Source: a virus
Reading direction: 5' to 3' (one strand)
Virus record (IMG/VR): IMGVR_UViG_3300029914_000143
Coordinates: 1 to 23,446 of that record
DNA length: 23,446 nt
A program made the position numbers and the translations under genes. Shown in pieces: positions 13,266-21,628 of this stretch; positions within the stretch are counted from its first letter, which is position 1, and each line of letters starts with the position of its first letter. The notes below the pieces were generated by a model. That model searched no databases. It saw nothing but the letters and a program-made list of their open reading frames with translations, and was not told the DNA's origin.

Positions 13266-16200
13266 CAGAGTGTCGTCGTGACGGTAAATGTCACGCTGAT
13301 GTACAGGAGTGAGAACATCGGCTTGAACGATACGGTGACATCGACTGTCGTCGGGTCGTCTGGGTCTTGTACCACACTCAAGTTCTTGTACCCGGTGATA
13401 ATCTCGTTCGATACATAGCTGCGTAGGAGCGAGTTGCACACGGTGGTGATGTCGGTTACCAAGGCATCCACCAGCTTGCGGCCAATGAACTGCTGTAGGC
13501 CAGCACGGAAGCCCTGACGGACATAGTCAGTAACCGTGGTGCAGGTCGGTTCCGAGGTAATCGGGTTGCTCGGGTCGGTGGACTTGTAGTGACGGATGTT
13601 GAGTGCTCCGTTGTTGTCGGTCAGGAGAATCAAACCATCCGACGCCATCAGGTTCATCGTGGTGTCATCGTACTTCGTGAGGAGGCGGGTGAACCCGACC
13701 AACTCTTGGTTAGTAAGGGTGGTAGCCACATCGTTGGACGGGTTGGCGTTTAAGCCAGCCAGTGCCGCCGCCATGAACTCGCCGGATACCGCATACTCGA
13801 CTGCTACACCTGTCTGCGAGTCGGTAATCTCAAGTCCTGCGACTGGGGTACCGATTGCCATGATACGTGCATTCTTTAGCGAACGGGCGTAACCGCGTGC
13901 AACTGTTGGGGTGGTGAACTGGTTGAAGCCCACAAACCCGATAGCCTCACCCTTGTTGCGGACAGTTGCCTGAGTGGTAAGTTGACGGCTCAAGAACTGC
14001 TGCACAGTCAGTGATGTGGTCAGCGGAATGATGATGTCAGCCTTGTATGCCGAACCCGGAAGAGCGACGGTCAGTGTCTGAAGTGCAGCGATGAAAGCTG
14101 CGTCCGAAGCGGTGTTCATCCCAGTCTGCTGAGGTACCTGAATGGCTCCGAAAACTTGAGCACCATTCTGGTTCATCAACTGGATACCCAGCGACAAACG
14201 GTTGACCGTGGAGGGCTGGCCGTAGGCCGCGTAGGCATCGGCTACGTTGGTGTAAATCTTGATTGCCATGTCCGCTGCGGTCTTAGCAACCGTGAAGGAG
14301 ACATAGTAAAACTCACCAACGTTAGGCTCATCACCGGACTTGTTGAAGGTGTCGATAATAGCCGTATCACCCGCGTTCGAACCGAAAGTCGTGACCACCT
14401 TAGTGTACAGACCCGGAATCGCAATGAGGTTATTCGGTACTGCTGCACCGTACGGGAAGTAAGTCGAGCCCGTGTAACGGGGCGTCTGTGCAACCGTGAA
14501 GTAGAGCTTGTCGCCCGGTGCGAAGTAGTAGCCGTTTGGTCGAATGGTGTAACCGTAGTTCAATGCTTGGTACGGGTCAACAATCGTGAACTTCAGGTTC
14601 GTCTGGGCGTCGATGTAAGTCTGACCCAAATAACCGATACCTTCAGAACCACCAGTTGCCAACGATGAGGTAACCATGAAGCAGTTCGCGTAGGTGTTGG
14701 CCGTGAGGTCTACACCACCCGCCAGAGGAACTGCGGAAGCGATGACGACTTGACCAGAAGTCGCTGTTACCCCATCTGAAGCCGCCAGAATAACACCACC
14801 ATCCGTAGTAGCAACAGATGGGAACAGGGAGATTACGTGGGCAATCGTGCGGGTTGACGTACCGTTGTTAATGTCAATGGTAACCACATCCCCAGCTACC
14901 GTAACAGCAGAGCCGTCAGGAGTTCCTTGGGTGGACGAAGTGAAGACAATGCTGACTTGATCGCCCGCCGAACCGGGAGTGGAGGCTGTGAACCGGATAC
15001 CTTGAGTCGTGACGGTCGCAGGGATTGGAACCTGACTGAGGTCGGTTGGTCCTCCTGTTGGGCCAGCAATGAAGGTCAAAGTAACAATCTCAGGAACAGC
15101 ACCGGGAGCAGCGTAGAGGTCGGAGATAGCATTCGGCCACACGATTCCGGTGTTGGTGAAGTTCCCTACGGGCTCATTCGGACCGGAGGTGACGGAAACC
15201 ACCGGGAGTACATTGCCCAACTCATCGGTAATGGTATAAGTTCCCTGACCAGTTGCCCCCGGGGTGACAACCGATACCGTGTAGGCATGGTCGTTGAGGG
15301 TGTTACGGTTGTAGGTGACATACACATTCTGACCAGCTTGAGGGGGGTTGTATAGGGTGGCTACGCCTGTGGCTCCGTCGAGCTGAGCAACTGACACTAC
15401 ACCAGAAATCATGGCTTCGTTGGGGTCAACTCCAACGTAAACCTGAATCTTGCTTGGGTCATCAGTGGCCTTATCCAAGCCAGAGCCATCCGTCGGGGAA
15501 TCCGACAAGGTAAAGGCGGTCTTGGTTCCGTCCCCAGTACCTACAAACTGGAGGTATAGCTTTTCGTCAACCAGTGTGGTGGTAATTTGGGTCGGGCCGA
15601 AGGCGGTATAACCCGAGGTAGCGACCCCGGAAGAAACTGAGCTGGAGCAACCCCAGTTGATGATCCCGTTACCCGTAGCATCAGTACCGAGGACGTAGTC
15701 AGTATCCAAGATGTAATCGCTGCGGTCAGGACCGAGACCCACCATCGTGATGCTGGCGACGTTTGAAGCCGGGAGCAAGTCGTAGGTGTTCTGGTAGTTG
15801 TTCGTGTAGTAGGTGACGGTAAGTTGCGAACCCGCAGGTACCGGAGTAGCCAGAGTGACCAGACCGTTAAGCCCGTCTACTGCCGACACCGCAACGGGTA
15901 TGCTGTTCAGGTACGCGGTAACATCTGAGGTCGTGGTGGTAACCACGCCGCCATTGGTTCCGTCTACGATGGGAACATTCTTTACCTTGAAGACTGTGTT
16001 GCTGTTCGGACCTGCTCCGCCCGTAAGGAAGGAGGCTGCCACTGGTGTTCCAGAGGAGGCGACCAGTAGTCCAGTTCCCACCGCGTTCGCTGCTACAAGA
16101 TAGCCAGCCGAGGCGGTGAGGATTCCGCTGCCATTGACCAGATTCTGTAGGTCAACCACAGTGCGGGTGCCACCAACCTTGGAGATGTTAATCGTGATGT

Positions 16201-16876
16201 TGTTGGTGCCGTAGCCACTCACAGCAAGGGCGTCTACAACCGGGGTACCTGCCACGAAAGTGAGGTTCACAAGGTTGCCAACTGCACCGGGGAGCTTGGT
16301 GGTGAGGGTGACACTGGAGCCTACCGTTGCAGAGGCAACCGTCAGGCTGGCATAGACAGGAATCTGAGGCGTCAGATTCTCAGTTGAAATCAAGGTGTCC
16401 GTGCGCTTGAAGTAGTAGGAAATTTCAAGGTTGGCACCTGCAAGTACAATGTCTTGAGTGGCGAACTGGCCAGTGGTGCCATTGAGGGAGATGACCGTCA
16501 CGGGGACGCCATCTGCTGTAACCTGAATCTTGGTTACATCATTGGTCACTGTTCCTGTTCCGTCTCCCGCGACCACTGGAAAGTAGGTCGTGTTGAAGAA
16601 ACGGCCAGTGGTGTTAGTGTACTGAGTCGTCCCGATGAAGTATTGAGTTCCAATACCTGCTTGGTCAGAAATGTTCTCGTTGACCACTTGGTCGTCGGCA
16701 ACTGAAGAGGAACCACGGTGGAGTTCCACATTGGTCTGGGCTGGGCCAGCAAAGTAAAGCGGTGCCTCACCAATAATAACGGGAATGCGGGCGTCACCGA
16801 ACAGGGGCTGTCCCCCGTCGTCTATAACCACCGACGTGTAAACACCGGGCTGGGCGTACGAGCCAAAAAGTGCCAT
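13265..16876 (-). CDS. Contractile tail sheath protein with inserted beta-repeat domains
   Basis: A 1203-aa protein with ribosome-binding site TAGGAG 8 nt before ATG. The N-terminus PGVYTSVVIDDGGQP with IPVIIGEAP is a typical sheath start. The last 300 residues have the conserved sheath C-terminal domain: FVGFNQFTTPTVARGYARSL, ADGLILL-like ASDGLILLTDNNG, VTDYVRQGFRAGLQQFIGRKL and a final strand segment VDVTVSFKPMFSLLYISVTF. Between about residues 100 and 725 it carries extra beta domains. One repeat (GDGT...IxV...DGxTGxVTL...G..VxVTYY) occurs near 103-160, 293-360 and 447-526. A second (PGAxGNxVxLxF...) occurs near 185-290 and 628-724. Usual sheaths have roughly 400-700 residues, so this one is strongly enlarged, probably with surface-exposed domains. 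Confidence 0.88.
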   Translation of the reverse strand: MALFGSYAQPGVYTSVVIDDGGQPLFGDARIPVIIGEAPLYFAGPAQTNVELHRGSSSVADDQVVNENISDQAGIGTQYFIGTTQYTNTTGRFFNTTYFPVVAGDGTGTVTNDVTKIQVTADGVPVTVISLNGTTGQFATQDIVLAGANLEISYYFKRTDTLISTENLTPQIPVYASLTVASATVGSSVTLTTKLPGAVGNLVNLTFVAGTPVVDALAVSGYGTNNITINISKVGGTRTVVDLQNLVNGSGILTASAGYLVAANAVGTGLLVASSGTPVAASFLTGGAGPNSNTVFKVKNVPIVDGTNGGVVTTTTSDVTAYLNSIPVAVSAVDGLNGLVTLATPVPAGSQLTVTYYTNNYQNTYDLLPASNVASITMVGLGPDRSDYILDTDYVLGTDATGNGIINWGCSSSVSSGVATSGYTAFGPTQITTTLVDEKLYLQFVGTGDGTKTAFTLSDSPTDGSGLDKATDDPSKIQVYVGVDPNEAMISGVVSVAQLDGATGVATLYNPPQAGQNVYVTYNRNTLNDHAYTVSVVTPGATGQGTYTITDELGNVLPVVSVTSGPNEPVGNFTNTGIVWPNAISDLYAAPGAVPEIVTLTFIAGPTGGPTDLSQVPIPATVTTQGIRFTASTPGSAGDQVSIVFTSSTQGTPDGSAVTVAGDVVTIDINNGTSTRTIAHVISLFPSVATTDGGVILAASDGVTATSGQVVIASAVPLAGGVDLTANTYANCFMVTSSLATGGSEGIGYLGQTYIDAQTNLKFTIVDPYQALNYGYTIRPNGYYFAPGDKLYFTVAQTPRYTGSTYFPYGAAVPNNLIAIPGLYTKVVTTFGSNAGDTAIIDTFNKSGDEPNVGEFYYVSFTVAKTAADMAIKIYTNVADAYAAYGQPSTVNRLSLGIQLMNQNGAQVFGAIQVPQQTGMNTASDAAFIAALQTLTVALPGSAYKADIIIPLTTSLTVQQFLSRQLTTQATVRNKGEAIGFVGFNQFTTPTVARGYARSLKNARIMAIGTPVAGLEITDSQTGVAVEYAVSGEFMAAALAGLNANPSNDVATTLTNQELVGFTRLLTKYDDTTMNLMASDGLILLTDNNGALNIRHYKSTDPSNPITSEPTCTTVTDYVRQGFRAGLQQFIGRKLVDALVTDITTVCNSLLRSYVSNEIITGYKNLSVVQDPDDPTTVDVTVSFKPMFSLLYISVTFTVTTTL

Positions 16877-16964
16877 ATTGATTTCTCCTAGCGACCAACA
16901 GCCGCTGAATGACCTTCAGTAGTGAGGTTGAAAGTTCGTTTTTTTGTACGGTAATTAACAATGT

Positions 16965-17507
16965 TCATTGACGATTATCTTTGTTTACCGTGTGCTCAGG
17001 GACTACCACTGACTCTAGTTTTCCCTGAATTGGTTTTCCGTATACATTCCCCTTACCGTCCACGGTGAGGTTTAAAGCTTGGCTACCCGTTTCCTGCCGG
17101 AACTTGTCGCGAATTGCCTTACGGTCATGAATCTTGTTCCAACGCTGATCGGAATCTCGTCCAATGAGCACGTCAACACTGACTCCCTTGGTCGTAGAAT
17201 TGCCATGAACAATGGAGAAACCCGCTGGATTTGGTTTTGCTACTGACCTACAAACTGGACATACCATTGTCTTCGGACGAGTCCCGATGGGTAGTTCAAA
17301 ACTTAATGCAGCCCCACAGCCGCCATCTTCTACATGGCATGTGTAGAAGTAATCCTCCACAGTCGCTGGTGGCTCCTTCTGGACTAACGCCAACTTACAA
17401 ATGGGGCAAGGCGGGATAGGTTTTTGCATATTTCGAGGTGCAGCACTGAAATAAAGATACTCATACTCAAAGTTGCACGGTTCACAACGATATAGTTCCT
17501 TGGCCAT
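16965..17507 (-). CDS. Double zinc-ribbon protein, phage structural operon
   Basis: I chose ATG at 17507 (MAKELYRCEPC), which has GAAAGGTG 5 nt upstream, over a GTG six bases earlier. Two zinc-ribbon units are visible: Cys8/Cys11 with Cys34/Cys37, and Cys57/Cys64 with Cys83/Cys86. The remaining half is basic and polar (RDSDQRWNKIHDRKAIRDKF) with a Gly-rich VDGKGNVYGKPIQG end. The first ribbon recalls small FmdB-like putative regulators, but the location between two tail/structural genes suggests a virion or assembly role. Function not identified. Confidence 0.7.
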   Translation of the reverse strand: MAKELYRCEPCNFEYEYLYFSAAPRNMQKPIPPCPICKLALVQKEPPATVEDYFYTCHVEDGGCGAALSFELPIGTRPKTMVCPVCRSVAKPNPAGFSIVHGNSTTKGVSVDVLIGRDSDQRWNKIHDRKAIRDKFRQETGSQALNLTVDGKGNVYGKPIQGKLESVVVPEHTVNKDNRQ

Positions 17508-17534
17508 AATCACCTTTCAATCGTCTAAATGAGC

Positions 17535-17556
17535 AGTAGGAAGTTGATTTCCTACT
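17535..17556. other. Hairpin in the gap after the 515-aa gene
   Basis: AGTAGGAA/TTCCTACT forms a perfect 8-bp stem with a 6-nt loop, within the 118-base gap between two minus-strand genes. No T-tract follows on the minus strand. It may be an mRNA processing signal; nothing else is recognised in this gap. Confidence 0.4.
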
Positions 17557-17631
17557 CGTTGTCTCTCATCTATCTGTCCTTTACCCCAGAAAAACGCAGT
17601 GCTGATGGGTATGCCTAGTTGTTTCGCTATT

Positions 17632-19179
17632 TTAAGAATAACTACTTATGAAAGAAGTTGTCCCAAAAGCCCTCATCTGGGGGGCTAACTGTATCTTGCC
17701 TTGAAAGTCATTAACATACGCGGTCTCAGTGACCTCAAGGTGGGTAAGTCTAGTAACTAACGGGCGGTAGACCTTCCAATCCGCCGCCGCAGTGACTGTG
17801 ATGGTGTAGGTGTAGCTGGGTGCGGTGCCTGATGGGTCACGCTGTTCCCCACGGTAGGAGCGGGGCATATCATAGATGGTCACCCCGTCTGCCTCCATAT
17901 TCTCCCGACGCATAACAAGGAGCTGCTGTTTCAGGAGTTCGCTAATATCTGAGGAGGTCTGTAGGTCGTTAGCTCTAACCTCGATGGTGAAGTTCAAGCT
18001 TTCTTTCGAACCGAATACCTCATAGGTCTCGGTAACAGTCGGGGAGACAATAATGGCTATCTGGTCACCCACGAGGACTGAGTCACCCATGGCGAGGTTG
18101 AGGCCGGGGATGATGTTGCTATTGAGGTTGTACTTCTTGGCCACTGCTTGGGTCTGCCCCGCGTCGATACGAACCTCCCAACGTACCCACTCACCCGGCT
18201 TCAGCAATGTTGGGAGGGTATAAGTCCCATCCAAATTCGCATCCACGTTCAGGTAGTCACCTGAGCTGGTGTGAATGAACACCTGTCCAATAGTTTCGGT
18301 GGGGAGGATGCCAAACGGAATGATATTCTCCGGGTTCGTTCCAACAACGGAGGCGGGGTCGGCCTTCATCACCACGTTGGCGGTAATAGTCGAACCGGAA
18401 GGGGTGTACTCACTAAGCTGCACGCGGTTGAAACCGCAGATGTTGTAGTCGATACCGAGACGCAGCTTGTAGCCCGTCTGGTCGGTGAGAGAGAAAGAGA
18501 TTACCGAAGACCCACCCGGTATGGCTATCATTGTTTCTGTGCCAGTAGCCAGAGCGGGGTAGACCACTGTGCTCACAGTTCTCTGGTACCAATAGTCAAC
18601 CATTGGAGTGAGGGTTGTTGTTCCTTGGTTCAGAACCAAAGTTGTCACGGGCTGAAGCAAGAATACATAACTCAGAAATCCCTCAATTTGAACGGGGAGC
18701 CCAGTGGCAGCATCTGAAGCAGTAAGTGTGGTGCCGTCCACCGAGGGGCTCAAATAGGCCACCGACCCTTGGGCGTTCTTAAATCCGCCCTCTTTCCAGC
18801 GGTACTGGTGGATAGTAACTCCCACATTGTTGGTCTTGGGGTCAACTGAGTCTACATTAATATAGTAGACACCTGCTTCAGGAGTAAGCCGGGTTTTGTC
18901 TGTCTCTTGAATCCATTCGATAAACGAGCCGTCACACTGTTCCACCTTGGCTGCGAGGGCACGGCCATACTGCTTGCACATAAAATAGTCAGGGGAGAGC
19001 CGGTTGCCTTGGGTGGAGATGTCCTTAATTGATATTCGGACATCGCCCCACATAACCATACTACTGTCAGAGAAAGTAACCTTTCCCAGTGTGCTCTTGA
19101 ACCTCGGGTTACGATTCACCGCGTCAGTAATGACTCTCAAAAGATACGACATCAAATTTGCGCCCGTGAGGTCTAGCAT
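17632..19179 (-). CDS. Unidentified phage virion structural protein (515 aa)
   Basis: The ATG at 19179 has AAGGAG 8 nt upstream, located inside the end of the overlapping GIY-YIG ORF. The N-terminal 60 residues are mixed helical (NLMSYLLRVITDAVNRNPRFKS). The rest is mostly beta and rich in Thr, Val and Gly (TLVLNQGTTTLTPMVDYWYQRTV, GYKLRLGIDYNICGFNRVQL). The C-terminal part has WEVRIDAGQTQAVAKKYNLN and YEVFGSKESLNFTIEVRANDLQTSSDISELL, which look like a virion domain rather than an enzyme. Position near the sheath suggests a neck, adaptor or baseplate component. I recognise no family with confidence. Confidence 0.75.
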   Translation of the reverse strand: MLDLTGANLMSYLLRVITDAVNRNPRFKSTLGKVTFSDSSMVMWGDVRISIKDISTQGNRLSPDYFMCKQYGRALAAKVEQCDGSFIEWIQETDKTRLTPEAGVYYINVDSVDPKTNNVGVTIHQYRWKEGGFKNAQGSVAYLSPSVDGTTLTASDAATGLPVQIEGFLSYVFLLQPVTTLVLNQGTTTLTPMVDYWYQRTVSTVVYPALATGTETMIAIPGGSSVISFSLTDQTGYKLRLGIDYNICGFNRVQLSEYTPSGSTITANVVMKADPASVVGTNPENIIPFGILPTETIGQVFIHTSSGDYLNVDANLDGTYTLPTLLKPGEWVRWEVRIDAGQTQAVAKKYNLNSNIIPGLNLAMGDSVLVGDQIAIIVSPTVTETYEVFGSKESLNFTIEVRANDLQTSSDISELLKQQLLVMRRENMEADGVTIYDMPRSYRGEQRDPSGTAPSYTYTITVTAAADWKVYRPLVTRLTHLEVTETAYVNDFQGKIQLAPQMRAFGTTSFISSYS

Positions 19180-19463
19180 TGTGCCGCTCCTTTATTCGAA
19201 GTTTGTTGTTTTCGTAGCCGCCACAATTCGGGGAGAGTAGACACCTCGTGGAGTATGGAGATATTGAAGGCGTCAGAACCGTACTTACGAATGGCGTTAT
19301 GAAGGAGGGGAGAGCTTCTCCTGTGTGCATCAGCTAAGTGCTGTGCCCACCGTTGCTCAACTGTACGAACCGTTTTTCCAATGTAGACTTTACCGTTGAT
19401 TTTGTTGGTTATTTTGTAGATAAACATGGGTGCCCCTATGAGAGGCACCCATAGTTCAATCAT
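19173..19463 (-). CDS. Short GIY-YIG endonuclease, probably truncated
   Basis: The GIY-YIG fold is clear: MFIYKITNKINGKVYIGKT, then RWAQHLADAHRR and LLHNAIRKYGSDAFNISIL. The natural start may be the ATG at 19427 (MFIYK) rather than 19463. The ORF ends after the LHEVSTLPELWR segment, which lacks the later part of the domain (the catalytic-Glu and NG/GYN region) and any DNA-binding tail. It overlaps the start of the 515-aa gene by seven bases and contains that gene's ribosome-binding site. The N-terminal half resembles the plus-strand GIY-YIG at 6449. It looks like a deletion remnant of a free-standing homing endonuclease. Its start codon lies in a hairpin. Confidence 0.75.
   Translation of the reverse strand: MIELWVPLIGAPMFIYKITNKINGKVYIGKTVRTVEQRWAQHLADAHRRSSPLLHNAIRKYGSDAFNISILHEVSTLPELWRLRKQQTSNKGAAQC
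19426..19452 (-). promoter_or_regulatory. Hairpin covering the start codon of the GIY-YIG remnant
   Basis: ATGGGTGCC (19426-19434) pairs with GGCACCCAT (19444-19452), 9 bp with a 9-nt loop. On the minus strand the 3' arm contains most of the ATG at 19427-19425. T4 homing endonuclease genes are known to have hairpins that block translation on read-through transcripts; the same role is an inference here. It could also act as a weak terminator after the 171-aa gene, though no T-tract follows. Confidence 0.45.
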
Positions 19464-19468
19464 TCAGC

Positions 19469-19984
19469 TTACCAGCTTGACGGTACTCCCATACTCTTAA
19501 CACTACCCGTATTCTCATCCGCATGGCCAACTCCACCTTTGTCAGCCACCCGCACAAGTTGAGAGGAGTAGTCCACGCCGGGAGGAGGAGGGGGCACAAT
19601 CTGCTGAATAGGCTCTATCCATTGATGAATTGACCTTCGTATATCCCAAAGGCTGGCGTGCCCGGTTAATCTCGGGTACCAGCGATTTTCAATTTCGATG
19701 TCATCATTACTGCCGTACCCTAGTATGTTCCACTCAGAACCGTCATGAGCTTGAAAAGTGGCTCCCGGGATCATGTATCCAAAAAACACATCGTCACCCT
19801 CAAACACCGAGAGGGGATTCGGCAATTGTATGGAGCCGGGGTTTGGCTTGAACTGGACAAAGGTGGACACCCGTGCGTCATTTGGGTCACCGACTATAGA
19901 TTGTAGCTCTGAGTCGGTGTTAACCTGCTCATCCTCACATAGGACACGTGCAGTCTTTACCAAAGAATCGAGATCAAATTTCAT
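19469..19984 (-). CDS. Unidentified structural protein (171 aa)
   Basis: Strong ribosome-binding site (AGGGAG, then ACCACA before the ATG). The N-terminal 30 residues are helical and acidic. The middle is beta-rich (FVQFKPNPGSIQLPNPLSVFEGDDVFFGYMIPG, HDGSEWNILGYGSND), reminiscent of small head-tail joining or tail-completion proteins. A five-proline run (PPPPP) near residue 132 separates a short C-terminal tail ending in SW. No family recognised. Confidence 0.7.
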   Translation of the reverse strand: MKFDLDSLVKTARVLCEDEQVNTDSELQSIVGDPNDARVSTFVQFKPNPGSIQLPNPLSVFEGDDVFFGYMIPGATFQAHDGSEWNILGYGSNDDIEIENRWYPRLTGHASLWDIRRSIHQWIEPIQQIVPPPPPGVDYSSQLVRVADKGGVGHADENTGSVKSMGVPSSW

Positions 19985-20013
19985 TGTGGTACTCCCTGTA
20001 TAGGGCTGAGTAG

Positions 20014-20316
20014 TTACTTTTTTACGTGGTCGTTGACGTGGTCAATACGACGTTGGATAGCGTTGATATATTTACGAAGGCTTCGACCAAGTTGGTAGAA
20101 CGCTATCTCGGGGTCGTCCCCCTCAACAAATTCCTTCCATTCCTTGGCAATGCCAATTTTCTTGGCCAAAGCCTTGCCCATCCTGAACATCTCCGCATCC
20201 CCCACACCATTGTCAATCTGCTGAAGAATGCCCAGAAGCTGTTTAGCGCTGTCCACGTGAAGTCTGAAGTAATCCAGAAATCCACTAGTTTTATTGAGTA
20301 ATTTTGATTTGAACAC
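20014..20316 (-). CDS. Small helical protein (about 100 aa), unknown function
   Basis: I prefer GTG at 20316 (FKSKLLNKTSGFLDYF follows) because TAGGAG lies 8 nt upstream, just after the TGA of the 430-aa gene. An upstream TTG at 20355 would extend the protein by 13 residues but has no ribosome-binding site. The sequence is almost entirely helical and charged (LHVDSAKQLLGILQQIDNG, YQLGRSLRKYINAIQRRID). Size and character resemble small phage assembly or head-tail proteins. Function unknown. Confidence 0.65.
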   Translation of the reverse strand: MFKSKLLNKTSGFLDYFRLHVDSAKQLLGILQQIDNGVGDAEMFRMGKALAKKIGIAKEWKEFVEGDDPEIAFYQLGRSLRKYINAIQRRIDHVNDHVKK

Positions 20317-20335
20317 TGTGCTGGCTCCTATTCCA

Positions 20336-21628
20336 TCATCGTTGAATTTTTCCAAACACTACGCTTCGGCCTATTGGAATCTCCACCTCATTCTCCCAAA
20401 CCTTTCCCGGCTGCAATCTGGCATCCCAGACGGGTTCTCCGTTACCCGTCTGCGCTCCGGGCTCACCCCCTTGGAGGGGATTGCGGATAATCGGGTCGTA
20501 AACGGTAGGTAGCCCGGTGTTGAGGGGGATCAGATAACGGGTATCCCCTGGATTGAGAAGATTTGTATTAAAGTCCTGTTGAAGAAGAATCCCGCGAGGA
20601 GCCTTATAGGTCACCCCAGAAACCACCAGCCGTTCACCGTTGCGGCGAACAATCAGGTCACCATCTTGTGTAATTGGAGTCGGGCCGAGGTACCCGCGAG
20701 ATTCACGAGTAGATTTGATACCCCCGCCTTCATCCAATTCACGAGTAAGAGCAGAGTCGGGCGGGACGTAAGTAATGTCATAAGGGCCGTAGTATCCCCC
20801 TACAAACCCCACCTCGAAGCAGGAGGGACACCCCGTGCGCGGCTGTCCTAAGCCAGACTCAGAGCCTCGGCAAGCGCAGATTTCGCCCCGAGTCTTACGG
20901 AATAGGATATAGGCTGGTTCGCCCACTTGTTCGAATAGCCACTGATTGCGGTTAATCATCTCGCGGTATTCCCAAGTGAGTTGGTCAACCTCCATGGTGT
21001 TTACAACTTTAGTGCCCGGGGCTCCCGGTGGGTGCGTCTCGCCGTGGTCGCCGATGGGCACCACGCAGTAGAATGTGCGAACCATTGAAGTATAAATGTC
21101 AACGTAGTTCGCCAACCTCTTGTAGATTACTTTGATCTCCTTTACCCCAGAGTAATCCGTAATATTGATGTTGTCTGTGTACGCTTGGGCTTGAGCGCTT
21201 ACTCCACCACCATAGGGCAGGGTGTTGTCTCTCTGGAGCCAGACGGTCTGGTCGATTCCTACCACCATCACCGGGCGCATAGGAACGCCGTCCAGAAACA
21301 CCTGCACATCATCCGGGGAGTTGGCGATAGTGGGGCGGCCTGTCACCACATCCGAGTAGATGGGCTCTGGTAGTTTGAACCCCCATTTACCCAATCTACC
21401 GTCATCCCGCCAGTCTTTCTCCTGCACGACGTAGGTTACCTCTTCTAGGCAAACTTGGTCACGGTAGAAGTGCCCTAGCCATGGGTGGGCGTTCAGCTTA
21501 ACCCAGTTAGTCGGATAGTCAAAGGCTCGGTAAAGGTTGTAACCTTTAGTAGAGGCTGGGTCATCCACCCACCACAAATCCCGGCTTCCACAGTAACTGG
21601 AATTCATAACTATAAGGTTTGGTATCAT
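20336..21628 (-). CDS. Phage structural protein with FN3-like N-terminus and cysteine cluster (430 aa)
   Basis: The N-terminus LWWVDDPASTKGYNLYRAFDY with a later HFYRDQV is FN3-like (W, GYN-YR and FYRD landmarks). Further on the protein is mixed beta (GKWGFKLPEPIYSD, DDVQVFLDGVPMRPVMVVG). Residues 251-270 hold CAC...CPSC, a likely metal site. The C-terminal third is Gly/Pro-rich with VRRNGERLVVSGVTYK. It resembles virion proteins near the neck of large myophages but I cannot name it. No Shine-Dalgarno is visible before either ATG (21628 or 21607), because the IsrB element is inserted just upstream. The ATG at 21628 overlaps the IsrB TGA (ATGA). Confidence 0.75.
   Translation of the reverse strand: MIPNLIVMNSSYCGSRDLWWVDDPASTKGYNLYRAFDYPTNWVKLNAHPWLGHFYRDQVCLEEVTYVVQEKDWRDDGRLGKWGFKLPEPIYSDVVTGRPTIANSPDDVQVFLDGVPMRPVMVVGIDQTVWLQRDNTLPYGGGVSAQAQAYTDNINITDYSGVKEIKVIYKRLANYVDIYTSMVRTFYCVVPIGDHGETHPPGAPGTKVVNTMEVDQLTWEYREMINRNQWLFEQVGEPAYILFRKTRGEICACRGSESGLGQPRTGCPSCFEVGFVGGYYGPYDITYVPPDSALTRELDEGGGIKSTRESRGYLGPTPITQDGDLIVRRNGERLVVSGVTYKAPRGILLQQDFNTNLLNPGDTRYLIPLNTGLPTVYDPIIRNPLQGGEPGAQTGNGEPVWDARLQPGKVWENEVEIPIGRSVVFGKIQR

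Noticed and set aside
14156-14668. 170-aa plus-strand ORF and other plus-strand ORFs inside the sheath gene
   Set aside because: They lie antisense to the clearly conserved sheath sequence and show no motif or start signal.
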